A stretch of DNA of 64,000 nucleotides from Mansonella perstans (GCA_037074765.1 JBAMDO010000004.1:186001-250000); one strand, 5' to 3'. Positions 38,801 to 53,868 are shown, numbered from the stretch's first letter. A program made the numbers and translations. Notes: generated by a model from the letters alone, not told the origin.

Positions 38801-41268
38801 CAAAATTAGAAACCATAATTGAATGAAATATTAAAGTAAATAAAACACATTAAAATAACCACGAAGATAATAAATCGAACGACTATTAGCAATATATGAC
38901 AAAATTGTCCAATAAGATAGAACATTAAAACAGGAGTATTTCCATCGGCCAACTTCATAACTAAAGACATACTCTTTTTTTTATAATATAATATCATAAT
39001 CTCTGATAACAACACAAAACCTATGTGGTGAATGAATGAATAAGCAGCTAAAGACTTACAAGTAGCAATGTGCAGAAGCAGAAGTCCTACTGACAATGAG
39101 CAATCAGCCTTAAGTAAGACAAATTAGCAGAACCAATCAAACGAACAAAATGAACCCTTTCTAATTAAAGAAAATAATAATACAAAATCAAAATAAGGAA
39201 TCTACAATAATTTATGTGGGAATTATTTATGGCAACAATATAATGCCGTAGCATTACCAAGAATTTATTTAATCCTGCTAACTTGCCTTGCTTAAGGTTG
39301 GTTGCTCATTGCCAGCAGGACTTTTGCTTCTGCAGATTGCTACTTTAATTTCTGATGATTAACTTGAAACTTAATATTTTCTTTCGCCGATAGTCATTCA
39401 AACTTGAAATAACAATTCCAAAACGAAATCATCCGCTTGAAGGCCTCTTTTACCTCGTATGCAAAATAAAATTAAGTTCCTTTCTTCATAATTCGGTTTC
39501 TATCTCTTATAACAATCAAAAATAGAAACATACAGGTGCAGATGATAGTTCTGCATGCATAATTTTTTTAAATTTATTTCACTTTTTCAATTTTTAAAAT
39601 CATTAAGTTCCATTTTTCTTCACAAGTTGCCACTTTCATTTCTGTCGATCAAAATCCATTTGATCACAGAGTTTGAATTTAACATCAATTTGATAGTTTT
39701 CATTTCAATTATAGTGACATCAAAAAATTTTTAGAAATTACGAGTTAGTCTTATTGATGACGGTGGTGGGCGTTATTATCAACGAGATGATCGAGATTAA
39801 ACAGCAGTGCCAACATCTTTTGAAAAATAAGGAAGGGAATGAAGTGGTAGAATAATGGGGCAGGGGCATGGGGTAGACAGATTTTGCTTGTGACGATGTC
39901 GAGAGTAGTTCTCGTTTGCATATAGTTCTCAATAAGAAATCTTTTCCTGAAATTTCGAGCATTATTCAGCTTTATCAGCATTATCAGCAATATTTTCAGC
40001 AATCTGCAAGCTTGTTTTACATTCTATTTCACGCATATTTCTCCTATTATATGTATTCTATGGGCAAGCAAATAATTCATTGGTCTCGTACTATCTATAA
40101 GTTATTCTATCTACAAGTCAAATTTCTATTTCTATTTCTAAAATATTTCTATTCGTTTTTTTGATCTCATCCATTTGATTCGATCCTTCAGCTTGGCCAT
40201 TCTGCCCTCAACTGCGTTTTGTGTCACTGTCACATAAAAATTGCTGAAAGTAACATGTTGCATAAACGTTTGCGTTTATTAATTTAGAGCTTGAATCCGA
40301 ACTTAAATTAGTTTTCTGTAATCCAGAGACGTAAGATCTTAAATACTCCTGCAGTATTTTCCTCCAACTAATCGGCGGATCTATAGGCTTATAATTAAAA
40401 CCCTAGTCTCTATTTCATCGTTGCATTCCGCAACAGATTTTTTAGCTGTACAGAACCCTTTTTATTATGTCTTTATTATGTCTCTTAATATTTTAAAATA
40501 TTAAACACCAGCATGGTTCACATAAATAATACGAAAGCTTCGTTTTTTGATGTAAAATTCTAGACGGTTCTGCATTTCTGAATTTCTAGTTTTTTTGAAC
40601 AAAAAAGTGCTTATCTGCAAAAATGATCGATGCTGAAATCAGTCAGTTCAGTGGAAAACACCAGTTTTTTCGTTTCACTGCTCATCAAATTTGCTAATCG
40701 TTTTTTTCTTGAAAGAATAAAATGTGACCAGATGAATTAATCATTTTGACCGTGAAATATTCCGTTTTTCTTGGGCAACTTGAAAAATTAAGACTGTTCA
40801 GAAATTCATTCTTTATAGAGAAAAAAGAAAAATCGTTGGAGGAATTGAATGTAAAATACGGAAACATTAAGAGAAGGAAAAGGATACTAGAACAAATCAG
40901 AGGTTGTGATGACCAATGAAGTCTTCTTTTCAGTTTGAATCACATCCGAGAAAATCAAGAGATCTGGTTCGGAGTTGTGTGCAGTGATGTAGCAACTAGT
41001 CTTTTTAAGTTAGACTGTTTCTGGAAATTATTGTAATTAAGGAATTTTAAGGCACAAAATAATTTGAAAAATCTGTAAAAAGAATTTGAAATTTGAGTAG
41101 TCTGTTCTATTATATTAAGAAAAATGAGATACATACATATTGAGGAAAATCTATACTATACCAAACGTTCGGATGGGACAGTTAAAAGCATTTTTTTTGA
41201 TGTGATCCATAATAAAATGTTATTTATTGATATGGATGAATGAGCGGGATTAGTTTTCTTTTCTACAT

Positions 41269-41324
41269 ATGCATGTATCACCATGAATTCTGTCTCATGC
41301 ATGTGTCACCGTGAATTCTGCCTC
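41269..41324. repeat. 28-bp tandem duplication
   Basis: Units at 41269-41296 and 41297-41324 share ATGCATGT, TCACC and TGAATTCTG blocks and differ at three bases, all transitions. Confidence 0.9.
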
Positions 41325-44040
41325 ATCATATAAAGTCGAAATTCTGTTAGTAATTTCATTGTGTATTCAAAAATTTTGGAATTTTCCAACCATTTAAGTT
41401 AAAATGAATGCCGTTTTCCACATTTTTAAGTAGACACTCTACTTTCTCCCTTTTTGTTATCCTTATCAGTGCTGTGGTATTTTATTCGTTGAGTTCAATC
41501 TATATCATGATTTAAATATGTCTAGTAATGACATAATTCCATCCAAGTCGTAAAACAAATATATGGCATTTATGTGAAATTTAATATATATTGCACTTCT
41601 CAGCTGCCGGAAAAAAAACAAAGTTAGCAATTATTAATTGACATAGATAAAACTATCAGTAATTGAGCTTCAGATTACTGGACCTTTTGTTTACAAACGA
41701 AAAATGATTTGTTTGAATATTAGACCCAGCACATCGTGGAAACCAGTTTCTAAGAAGTGGTTTAAAGAAAAGAGAGACGAATAAAATTTAAAAAAAAGTA
41801 CAAGACATAGCGAACACCGTTATCACTGTTATGAATCATTTTTGCAATCAAGATTCGCGTCTGAATCTAAAATAAATACTTTCTTTTACTGCACTTCACC
41901 TACCGTCACTAAATAATGTATTATTTTTTTGTTTTGTTTGAAATCTTCATGTCATGCCCTGAAATCTTTTTGTTTCTACATTGTGTTACAATAGATTGGC
42001 CATAGGAAAGAAATTCAAATTATGTCATTTGAATCGTTTTTCTTTCTTTTTTTTCATTCCTCTCTAGTAGTTTTCGACAAAACGATTCTAGAATAGGATT
42101 CAGTAGAAATGCAATTAATCATTTTTATCAGCTTATTCGAAATACATCAACAGAAAAAAGAAATTTGAAAATTAGCTCAGCGAAGTAATAAAATCATTTT
42201 ATTACGAATTGAACTTCAATTTTTTGGCCTTCATGTTTTATTGTTTTAAATTTACATTGCCTTCTTCCTTTTTTAACTGTTACTACTACGCCAATATTTT
42301 AAAATTTCTTTTAACTCCAAAACTGGTTATAAAAAGTGGGATTTGAAGAAGCTGCAGCAAACAATTCGAAATTTCTTAGATCAAATTTCTTCAACTAAAA
42401 GTTTAGGCTTAACATTAGTAGGTTTAATTTGTCACTCACTTACTATATTAAAATCTAAAAAAAAAAGGAAAAATTCTTTCATTCACCAATGAACGAAATA
42501 TTGAACGTTTGCTCAACACTTCATCGAGAAAAACCAGATCCAAGTTCCGCTGATTTCACGGTGTTGCTCAACAACAATTCTGATGACGGGGTTTTCATTT
42601 CACTGCAGTTTTATTGTAAACAAAGTGGAAGACTTTCTTGCCTTCAGTTTTCTTTCTTCTCTCGCAATCTGTTTCGGATACATAAAACTAATTTTTCAAA
42701 AATGGAGTCTCCATTTCTTCGTTTCTCAACTCTTCGGATTCTATTTAAAAAATAGAGGTAAAATCGCGGTACAACTGGAATATTTCCAAATATTAGAACT
42801 AAGTTGGATTGAAACTATAAATAGTTGTTGATGCAATACTATTTTAGAGCAAAATATTTTTGACACTCTTCCACTTATTTGTATACTGTTGAAACAGACT
42901 ATCATAAATTTGAATTAAACAAAAAAAAATTTATTTGTTGGCCCGTGATCATACTAAATGCAGATAATGTGAAAAACTTCAGTAATTGAAAGATTTGCTA
43001 GAAGGCACAAGCCGAGAATTTAATCATGTTTTAATTAAACTAACGATAGAATTTAAATGAGTAGAGAACAAAGTGTGATTGGAAAAAACTTGTAGGACAA
43101 AGAAAGAATAGCTTCCAAGTAATTTAATTCTATAACTAAAACTAGAAGCATTTTTCAAATTTTAGACCAGAAGTTTTGCTTAAATGAGTCGTAAGAATTC
43201 TAAAAATGCCAAAGATTTATTCAGATCCAATCCTGCAACTGTTTCTTGGCGAAATTTGCTATTAAGTTGAAGGATTGAACTGAAAAGAATTTTAAAAATG
43301 TTCTATTAAAAAATTGTCCTCATTTCTTTAGGATTACTGATTATGTTCTAATTTTCTTGTGGTTTACCGTACTGGAACGTTATAAACACAGTTACCACAT
43401 GGTTGTCATGATATTATGGAATTTTTGAAATTTCATGCAACGATATCGATCTCCGGAAAGATGGGGCTCTGTATTTGTTCTTCTTCCCTTTATAGATGCA
43501 TTTGTAAATCATCCGGTTATATCACTTTTTGCAATGTAACGTTTATCGCCATATCATTACGAACAAAGAATTTGCAAAAATTTCGTCGATTTCACTGACA
43601 CAGTGATTGTCAAATTTGTTTATCGCATACTCAGCCTTTTTCATTATTCTTTTGCAATGTTTCCAACGTCCTTTTTTAAATCAAAAATTACTTAAATTCA
43701 TTTCTCACAGCAAGTTTTGCTCATTACACCAAATGATCTGTGCCATTTTACATCACTTAATAAATGGTGCCGGAACTTTGTTTCAGAACTTCCGGGATTT
43801 TGAAGAAAAATTTTCCGCTTGAAAAAAGTTGCTCGAAGTTTTTTTAACAGTTTTAGTAACACACTTAAATCGTATCTGTTATGATGACATCTTTTGCTTA
43901 GTGGGTAAATCTTTTTTAAAAAATAAACCTATTAAAGATTGAATTTCAAAGCTAAGTTTCCTTAAACATACCGCAAATGAAATCATTTTGCAGGAAATAA
44001 AAACTGAAAATTGCTGAATTTGATCGATAGCTGATGTAAA

Positions 44041-47000
44041 ATGAAAAGAATTGGTATACTACTTGAAGTAGTCACTGTTATTTTATTTGATAATTGCTTG
44101 ACATCAGCGCCACTATGCTCTATCTATGATCCATTTCGAATACAGCCTGAAGACAATAAAGTGCATTCGTTTTACTCATTTCATTTTTTACGAACGATAA
44201 AGGGGGACAGATATATGAGACGGATATCTGAAAATGGCATTATATCGAAAACTGGAAAGCAAACCTTTTCTGTGATGCCATTTAGGATAAACTTATACTT
44301 TATACTTTATAAACCCTAATACTTTAAAGGTTCATAATTGTAATTTTACATAAATAATATATATTGCAGCATCGAATCGGTGCAACATTTGCAGTGCATG
44401 ATGAAGATTGTGTAAAATTACATGCAGAAGCAGTTCAAGATATCGTCGCAGTTCAGTGGGCATTAACTCATTGGAATCAGAATTTGGAAGCTAACAACTT
44501 GAAAACCAGTTTGTTAATCTTATCGCTTTGTTTTTTTATTTCACTGCGAAAGCACTTAGTCGGTTCACTAATCAGAAATTTTTCCCCCTAAAAAATATGA
44601 TAAGCCAAAGAAGAAAACGCTATCACGTTGGTTCGTACTTTAGAAATTAGATATTCATTCAGTCTGATGCTTCTAGGTCTTTATGCTGGTGACACATGTT
44701 CAAAACCAAAAGAGGCAATTTCGCAAACACTAAAATTTTTGGATTCGTTTGATTTCTATGAGCCTGATGAATGCAGCTCAGAAAATCGAAATTACCACAG
44801 ACTTCTTGGTATGACAAGAAATGACTTTAAATTAAATTAGGATAGTTTCTAAACGTTGTTTTCTATTTCTACATATAGCATCTTCCAAAAGCAGTAATTA
44901 TAAATTTTCATAAATTGAAGGATTGCTTTTGCCAAAGGACGCTGCTTCGGCAAAAGCAGTGGCTTCGGTCCTACAAGCTACGCCATTGCCATTGTTGGCG
45001 TACAGTTACGCAGTAGCCGATGAATTAACACAAATGAATATTCCTAATTTTGCTACGACTGCGCCAACTTTGACAGTTTTCATTGATGTTATCTTTTAAT
45101 CTGATTTTAGAAAAAATTCCAAGTAAAAAATTCGATATTTTCATCAAAATAATGCATGCATAGAAGGTTATTTTCAAAAAATAAAATGGAAATTTACTGA
45201 TTTTTTTCTCCATCATTTGATCATTGTACTACTACACTCTAGGCATTTATAATGCTTATGAAAAACTTGAACAGCAACTTGGTAGCAATCGTAAGAAGAG
45301 CCGAAGACGATGATCTGGTAGGTCGCCTTTTAAGCAGATTAGGACAGGAAAATATCTTCATTTCTGAACTGATCGATCCAGAAACTCCAAATTTCGAGCA
45401 AAATATTCAGAATTCAGACAGCCAAATTATATTTACCTTTTTGTCCAAAAAAGAGGTAATTTTTACTCGAGATTTTTTGTTTTTTCTTTTTAATTTTATT
45501 ATTATAGATCCTCTGGAAAATCTAGCTTTTGTGGCATGAAGAAATGGTGAGATAATACTGCTTTGGAAGTATGATAAAGCATGGAGGGTTTTATGACTAG
45601 GGATTCAACAAATTTTCACAGCATTTTATCCAATTATCTTGAAACAGTTATGAAGGACGAAACAGTAATGAAATCTAGAATAGTAGTAATAACAACATGA
45701 TAGTAAAACTACAAATAATCAGATCATTACGAATGCTGGATAAAGATAAGTTCAGGATCTCGCTTTAAATTTAAGGGTCTCTGTATATAGAAATTAAAAA
45801 TACCTTCTCAAAAAACCATTTTGTAATACAAGCAACTGCAAAAAATAATTGACGCTTCTATTGATATAATAACCATAGTTTTGAAACAAAATAAGCACCC
45901 AGAAATTACGGGAACTTTCAGTATTTTCAAAAGTCGTTTTTTTGCGAAGTACTTTATAATTGGCGAAAATTTTTGTTTACTGAAATTTTATTTTAAACCA
46001 CTTTCTCAGATTGCAAAATTATTTGTTGGAAAAAATTTCAAAACTGATAAAACATGGATTGTGGTGGAATTGGATACTGGTAAACAACATTCTGAAAGAG
46101 AGCCATTGGAATTTGTCATAGATTCAGATATTCAGGTGCTTTCATGGCAACTTTATATTGTGCTGTAGATTTTAAAAAGTTCTATTCATCCATGCTATCA
46201 GAACAGTACCTATATTTTAGATAATATACTTGCGTCATCGACGGCGTGATTTACCTCAGTTCAAGGATTACTTTTTGCGGCTGTTAAAAAACAACTATCA
46301 GTCCTACCTGTTACTCAGTTCGTTCTTGCAACAGGTAACCTTGATTAGCTAGTTCCGTAGATTTAAGCAGCTTATGAAAATCATGCCAGTGCACTTCTAT
46401 AACTTGCCGATTCTGAGTTTTTCATGATGAAATATATCGGCTTATTTTTAGAAACTTGGCGAATTTTTTTTGAGTCGCCGGAAACTTTCTTAACTTTTCA
46501 AGATTAGAATTAATTTTTGCATTTGTAGATGTGTAACTGTACTACATCGAATGAAGGTAATGATAATGACTGTTCGAAAGTTTGTACTCAAACGATGGCA
46601 TCTAATTATAAGCAAACATCAACAGCCGAATCTTTAATCAGAGCCGTTTATGCTTTCGCTGTTGTCGCTGCCAAACTGGAGAAAAACTCAACAGCATTAA
46701 CACTATGGTGAATTTAATAAATTTCAGTAAGTTGCTGGAAAAATATGCTAAAATAGTAATAACATCTTTGTTACGTCCTGTTCGATAGAAACAAAGTTTT
46801 AAAATCTTCTCTAATCAATTATGGCATATGTAAATGATTGTGGAGAATTATAAAAATAAGGTGGCATTTTAACCAGTGAAGAATAGACAGACGGCAGAGT
46901 TGGCAGCTTATTTGTTGATGAATTAAAAGTTCTTCTAGAGCACGGTACCGTTCTTAGCTAGACTAAAAACCATGTTTATTTTGCAGAAGTTTTGCCAAAT

Positions 47001-50000
47001 ATGGAAGTGATCTTAGAAAATAAATTAGTGAAACGAAGTATTTTGCAGTGCTAAGCCATCTTCGAAATGTACGGAATTAATTATGACTGAACTGGAATCA
47101 CTGATTTATGAATTTGATTCCAATGGTCCAGCGGAATTAACTGGCACAAATTTGTATTTTTACTGGGAGTCAAACAAAACATTGATGTCGAATGGGATTG
47201 TGATCGAAGGAATAGAAATAACTGACAACGAACAGTTAGGTCTTATGGAAGTCAAGGTAATTATCATCAGTTAAGGTATTTAAAAACAAACAGATTTGGT
47301 TGGAACAATAGTTTTTGAACGAATAAATTAAAGCTTCTCTTTGTTGAATGAATCAATTTAACACAGTTGAGAGCAAAATTAGAATTTATGTGCATTCCTT
47401 TATTATTTTTTGCTTAAAACTTAGTTCCGTATTCAAATGTTATTCGCATTAAAAATACCAATCACTATTAATCATGTACCGGTGGATTTACTTGAATTTA
47501 AAAACTTGAGATTTAATAAAATTAGTTAGATAATGGAATATGAAACTGGAGTGAAGCCACGATTTGCTATGAGCAAACCTCAAAGAACGAAAATTCATTC
47601 CATATGCGCACCATATCGATCCTATTGCGGTCAGTGTGCCTACACAGCAAAAATTGACCAGAAGGTTCTTTTGTTGCTACATAATTTATTCATATTACAT
47701 AACAATAAAATCGGTGTTTATTTGTTCGATTATTTTCGATGCATTTTGTAAAATAATACTCATTTTTTCCATTTTTAGCTTTTTTGACATTTCAGAGATT
47801 TTACTTATCAGACCCACGACAACATCAGCTATACATCATTGGTTTGTTCGATTTCCATGATGGTCACAGTTGTCAATCGTATAGGAATTCAGATATATCT
47901 CTTCCGCTGGCATTTTTATATACCGTAACCCATTGGAATATTTTGAAAAATTCATGAACTTTTCACATAAAGAAGTCTTTGAGCAAATTTACAGCTCAGT
48001 ATTGAAGAATGCTTTTGAATGATTAGGATTTGCGAGAAAGATTTCAGAACTTATCCAATGTTTTTCAGTTGACCACCTTTTCTCAACGCTACCCACAAAT
48101 AAGTCTACTTCGGAACTTAGACATAGGTACTATATTGGTCGATTCGTGCTCATCAGGACGAAAAGCTTTTGAAATAGTGGCGCTTGTAGAAAATCATTGC
48201 TTCACTATCAAACAGAGTGACCAAAATATTACAGTAGTTCCAGGATCTGTTTTTGGTGAGTTAGCATTGTTCTTATCAAATTATTTATTGATTTACGTAT
48301 CAGTTTCTCATTCTTTTGTTTCCCTGATCTTGCTGCACCAAATCATTTTTTACCACTAATAAAAAATCTGAAAGACAAATCTACTTCCAGATATCTCACT
48401 ACATCATTCAAATTTGAAAAGCTGACTAAGAATCCTTTCATAAGTCTACCGAACTGATAAAACTATTACATTAAATTTTTTGGATGAAATCGAATCTGCT
48501 TTATCAATTTCCCTGAAATTCATTAAAACTTTTCAAATTATTGCTTATTTCTTCGGTATCATTAATCATAAATATTTATTGATCTGTTAAAGTTTCCAGT
48601 CAGTTACTGACACTTCACTTTATGAACGAAGAAATAATTCAGGATATGCTTCTGCTTTGAGCAGTCGCGTGAGTGAAGCACTGAAAGAATTCTTCGTATC
48701 CAAGGATAGCTTTCTGGTATCATTGGATGCAGATCGTGATACGGCATTAGGAACAATCTCCGCTGCCCCATCAAGCAAAAAAGAAATTCTTGCGCTTTTC
48801 AAATTACTCAAAAAGTTTTCTTGGGAATACATTTCCATCGTTATATCTGACCAGGTCAGCTTAAAGAAGGGAAAAATTACTGTAGAAATAAATTTTATGG
48901 TTTCAGGATTCTGTAGTCCTTCCACTTCAACTTCATAACTGCTTGATTCGAAACTTTTCTGTGAATTCCATAGTCCGAAATCTATAACCCTTTTAATCAT
49001 TGTAAGGAATGGCAGGTTTTTCGTAGTCTTGATTCGAATCAGCAGAAGATTTTGAAATTTCCAGCTAATGCATTTTAATTTTTTTTTTAATAAAATCTAT
49101 TTTTGGCTGTGATCTTCATTTCCTTAGAAGTAGCACACCACCCCCGCTCTAAGGCATCTGAAATGAACAGGAGAAATTAAATCTTAAGCAACAGAGAGAT
49201 TTTTTTGTCAGGACAAGTGAAGATGAGGGTGTGAAAATTAATAGTATTTATCAAAACTACCCTTAGAGATAATTCTCAAGAATGGAAAGCTATTGTAGAT
49301 ATCTATAATATTAATGCTTTTTTCAATCTTCATTTGACGAAAAGTTTAGATTCCATCGTATTCTCAAAAATTATCCATGAAAAATACGGGAATAATCAAA
49401 ATTTGTTTCAATAACGGAAACTGATAAATTAACTGATGTGTTCATATAACACATCAATTATTCGCTAACTAAAACATTTTCCATGGATAAAGCAGTGGCT
49501 CTTCTTAAGAGGACAAATTTTTATTGAAAAATACTTCTTACAAACTATTGACTCATAGCGTTTTTGTTTCTGCTTGTGTAAGAAAAATCTAATCGAAAAA
49601 TGCATACGGTATTGTGCTAGCTATGATGCAAAGTTGAAAAAAATTAAGCCTACTCTGAATATTTCAGGAGGATTCATCACTGAGCACCTATCAGCAGTTT
49701 GAAAAACTTGCTATAGAGAATGGCATTTGCATAGCTGAAGTTAAAGCAGTAAATGAAGAAGTAGACCCAACGACAACAACTAATGTTACTGTACTTTTTA
49801 CAAGTGCATCCGATGCGGCTACATATTTTACCGCTAAACTCCGTAGAGGTCTCTTTTTTCCCAAATTAACATTAGTTTTAACTTAAAATGGTTACATTGA
49901 TACAACCGGCTAGCATAATTTGCAATATTCAAACTCTCAAAGCTTTTGATATTATTATACACACCAAAATCGTACTATATACACACTCGTGCAAGGTGAA

Positions 50001-53000
50001 GAACGATACTGTTCAACGAAATTCCTTTTCTTACAATGTTAATATCATTTGGTGTCGTTTGTTTGATATGAAACAAAGCGCTTCAAGACCGTAGTTCTTT
50101 TAATCTACAAATGTTAAATTTTTCGGAAGTTAAATGAAGTAAAAATCGGATAAGCAAGAAAATCTATTTATGGACGAAATTAATTCTTCCTTGATCAGTT
50201 CGATAAATGAATACAAAATTACAAAGTTATTTTGAAAATTTTCGCTACTTCTTAAAGAATCCCTTTATCCGCATGTTCATATCGTTATTGGCGAAGCTCA
50301 TGATTTCTACCTACATGACCCGTCCAACGTCGCCAGATTTGTTGGCACCATATCTTTACAGCCCGAGGTATATCATTTTGAATTTGTCATCAGTTAAAAA
50401 GAAATTTTATTTAAATAGATTATTACAGCTTTACTATGAGTATTAATATTGTATTCTATTATTTCTTAAGTGTTGCGCAAAATCCCTTTCTTTCTTCCCT
50501 ATTTTTTTGTTTATACATCTTAATTCCAGGATGTAATATATGATGAATTCCGAGCTTGGCTAGAAAATATTACACCGTTTAGTCTACGAGAAAAATGGTA
50601 TTGGGAATACGTTGAAAATCGATGGCAGTGCGCTTTATCCGAAGCAAATCGAAACTTTTATAAAGGCAAAATGTGTACTGGTGATGAATTGTTGGATCTG
50701 CCGAGTTTAGGTATGTGAAATTGTAACCGCGAAAACTAGTGGATGTATTTCACAGTGTAAAATCGATCAGTACATTGCTTTAAAAAATTGTGCCTGAAGT
50801 TAATGAAATTTTCTGCAGCGCTTTCGGTATAGCAATCCGACATTTTGTACACAGATCCAGAGTCCTTATAATCAGATCAGCAAATTTTTTTTTCATATGC
50901 AAACACATTATTGATTTGTTGTTTCTAAAAAGTGAAGTTCCAGGAAGGATGACGAAAAGTGGATACTTTGTACGTAGCTTGGAACGCTTCCTGTTTGCGC
51001 TGAATGCTATTTATAAGCAACTGTGCCCAGAGCAATTAGGTGTTTGTGATGAGTTTTACATGAAAGGACGTGAACAGATTTCGAAAATCCTTAAAAAAGT
51101 TCACATCGAGCATGATTTTGTTATCTACGAATTTGTACCAGACGGACTAGGTCGGATAAACACTTAACAATTTCTCACAAGACAACTTTTTCCTTGCTAC
51201 TTTTTTCTTTTTAGTGCTACTTTTGTAAATATCAAAACAAATTGCTTTACCTTTTTCAAATCAATCGCTAACTTCCCCTAATGCGTTATGTTCAAAAATA
51301 AGTAGAGATTGTTATGAAACATCACTGAATTACCATTTTATGATTGCGATGCCGATGAAACTTCAGGTTCATATACTTACCGAATCATTGGGAATTATTC
51401 GGACAAAAGTGGCTTCAGATTTTCAAAACCTTATAAATTTTTCAGTCCTCTTGGTGATGTATCGGATGAAATACCACAGCTAAAGTTTGTCGTAATTCTT
51501 TAATTTGTTTTTCTTTCAAAATTCAACAAAATGCTGATAATCTTACTCGTGAACAATTAAAAGATCTTCAGAGTTTATCATCAAAATAATTACTGCAGAA
51601 TTATGTCACGATGTAATTCACCGTCGTGCAGATGTTTCGTGGATGTAAAATTGATGAAAATGCCACATTCGATGATTGATGAATCTGTCGGTTCGTACAT
51701 TCATCGCGTACCCACAAATGATGCTTTCCAGCAGCTTCAATTTCCATCAGTTAATAAAAAAGTTTTTTAGCAAGTATTTTCATAATTTCAGTTTGAATTA
51801 ATACTGAAAAAGTAGGGAAATTAGTATTACATATTTCACTTCACATTTTTGCATGTTAAAAATAAATTTTTTTTTCGTTGTCTAAATTAAATTAAATTTC
51901 GATCAAATTTACAATAATCTAGATTTTGAATCGATTAACGGCAGGCCAATGGCGCCTCCAAACACGGAATTACGCACTAGCAGCAATAATAACTGTAATG
52001 TTGATCGGAGCACTAGGAGTGCTGTTCCTAGCAATAATCAAGCTGTATTTCCGAGTTATCAAAGGGAATCAATCTTTGGGATTGTCACTGCTTGTGGGCG
52101 TTATTGTCCTTTATGTCACTGGATATCTTTTCATCTTTGAGTCAACTGATATCGTTAGTTTTATTGTTTACTTCATCGAAATTCTCAGCGACTTCAAATT
52201 TCTAAATTCCGCATAATGAGCTGCTGCAACTGCATCTCCAGGTTTGCCGACTTCGCATTGTATTGCATCCGATGGGCTATACACTTTGTTTCGGAGTAAT
52301 GATTGCTAAAGCAACACAGTTGAAAAACGCTGAATCATTGGGAGTTTCTGATGCCGTTCACATTAGCTACTGGAACTATTGGCTTCTACTGCTATTCATA
52401 ATAGGTGTTCAGATTACACTTTCTTCAAAGTAAGGATTGATTTTTTATAAATACTAATGACAGTTGAGCTTTCGAGAAAATTATTCAAAAATTGGAAATA
52501 AAATCTTTTGCACTTTAAATGATAATTTGTTATGCAATCTATTTTAGATGGCTCACAGAAGAATTTGCATCGGTGATAGTGCTAAATGATGGACAACCAT
52601 CCTTAACTTGTAAATATGGTAATGACGAGTTCTTGTTATCACAAGCTTATGTCATTATAGTTCTACTCTTGGCGCTCTATCTTAATAACAGCAATAAAAA
52701 CATCAAGCGCAATCACAAAGTAAATATTAGAAACAATTTGCTACCACTTTCAGAAGTCAATTACAGAATCCTGACAAATTTCAATTTTCGATGCATCAAA
52801 AGAGTAAACTTTCATGAATTTTACAGGAAACAAAGTGGCTGTTCATATCATCACTGAGCTGTGCCATTCTGTGGATCATTTGGATAGTGATTTATGTTTT
52901 GATTCAATCACCGTATAAGGTTTATCCTTTACATACATTTCATTTTTTCAATATGGCTTCTTTTTTTAAATTAAATTATTATTCAGGATATGGTTGTCGT

Positions 53001-53868
53001 TCTTGAGCTACTTTTATGCGCGTCCGTTTTACTTGGATTTATTTTTGGTCCAAAGATTTATATAATGCTATCATATAAGCCAGTAGTTGTCGAGATAGGT
53101 CCGCAAAATGTGACAAAAGATTTTGTCACTGATAATGATTTGGTTGAAAAAGGTAAAGCTTGATCAAATTATTATAATATGCTGAAGTAATGATCAGATA
53201 GAAGGGAGCAAGTATCACTCAGACTTTTTAAGATTAAATCATAAATTATAACATGGATCTATATTCATCAAATATAATAGGAAAATGACTCTTAGAGCCA
53301 TAAGGCTACTGGTAAAAAAATTTCTGATGAAGCTTTCTTGATCGAAATAAATCACTGTCACTTGATCTTCTGGATTTTCTGAGAGGAAGCAATAAAAACT
53401 TGAGAAATTAGTGCTCGCAATTATAGAAGAAAACTCAAAACGGATTACTTCGCCATTAAGTAGCGTGAAATCATGCAAAAGTCCGACTCACTCAACCTGC
53501 AATGTTATAAACTTCAAAAATTCGCCAACATGCACGAGAGTCAATTATAGTGATGATGACCAGGTACTTTTCAAATTTCTTAAAGAAACCAAAAAAACAG
53601 AACCAGTCGCAATGAATTGAATTCGTAATTTCAATTGACTTTCAATTTTAAGGTCAAATTTTTGTTATTAAACTTTTCATGTCATGAAAATTTTTAGGTT
53701 CCAGTATTTAGTACTGTAATGCAAAAGAATAATCATTTTGTTCGAACGCATTCTGTAGACAGGCAAAGTTTCGGTCGAATAATTCAACAGACGAAGCCAT
53801 CCCAAATGCTTTGCAGTTGTGAGAAAAAAAGAAAAGGAGATGAAGCCCAATTCTGTAACACGGATTAG
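44041..53868 (+). CDS. Orphan class C GPCR with two tandem Venus-flytrap domains
   Basis: Twenty-six exons, all in phase, encode about 1,384 aa: 44041-44160, 44370-44508, 44677-44808, 44921-45075, 45243-45455, 46010-46135, 46221-46334, 46529-46707, 47049-47256, 47530-47664, 47796-47924, 48069-48255, 48643-48854, 49668-49848, 50258-50367, 50530-50710, 50944-51150, 51367-51484, 51599-51749, 51923-52153, 52242-52429, 52548-52719, 52827-52919, 52987-53152, 53427-53563 and 53698-53868. A signal peptide (1-22) precedes flytrap module 1 (about 41-507: RIGATFAVHDEDC, YAGDTC, FATTAPT) and module 2 (about 508-990: GLFDFHDGHSC, ILVDSC, GTISLQPEDV). No nine-cysteine domain follows, only a short linker with CNSPSCRC. 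Seven membrane spans lie at about 1018-1265, with the TM3 cysteine (VCRLRIVL), the second-loop cysteine (SLTCKYG) and the class C motif FGPKIY in TM7. It should bind an extracellular ligand and couple to G proteins. mGluR and GABA-B receptors are relatives; the ligand is unknown. Confidence 0.92.

Larger units (their letters stand above)
36400..44040. other. 7.6 kb gene-poor AT-rich interval
   Basis: No open frame here combines length, composition and splice support. Notable items are GCTACCAAGTA-type short repeats at about 36921-36975, a 24-A run at 38777-38800 and a 28-bp tandem duplication at 41269-41324. The right end presumably contains the promoter of the class C receptor gene. Confidence 0.5.

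Noticed and set aside
42489..42831. Two overlapping plus-strand open frames
   Set aside because: Overlapping frames with no motif or splice support; probably chance.
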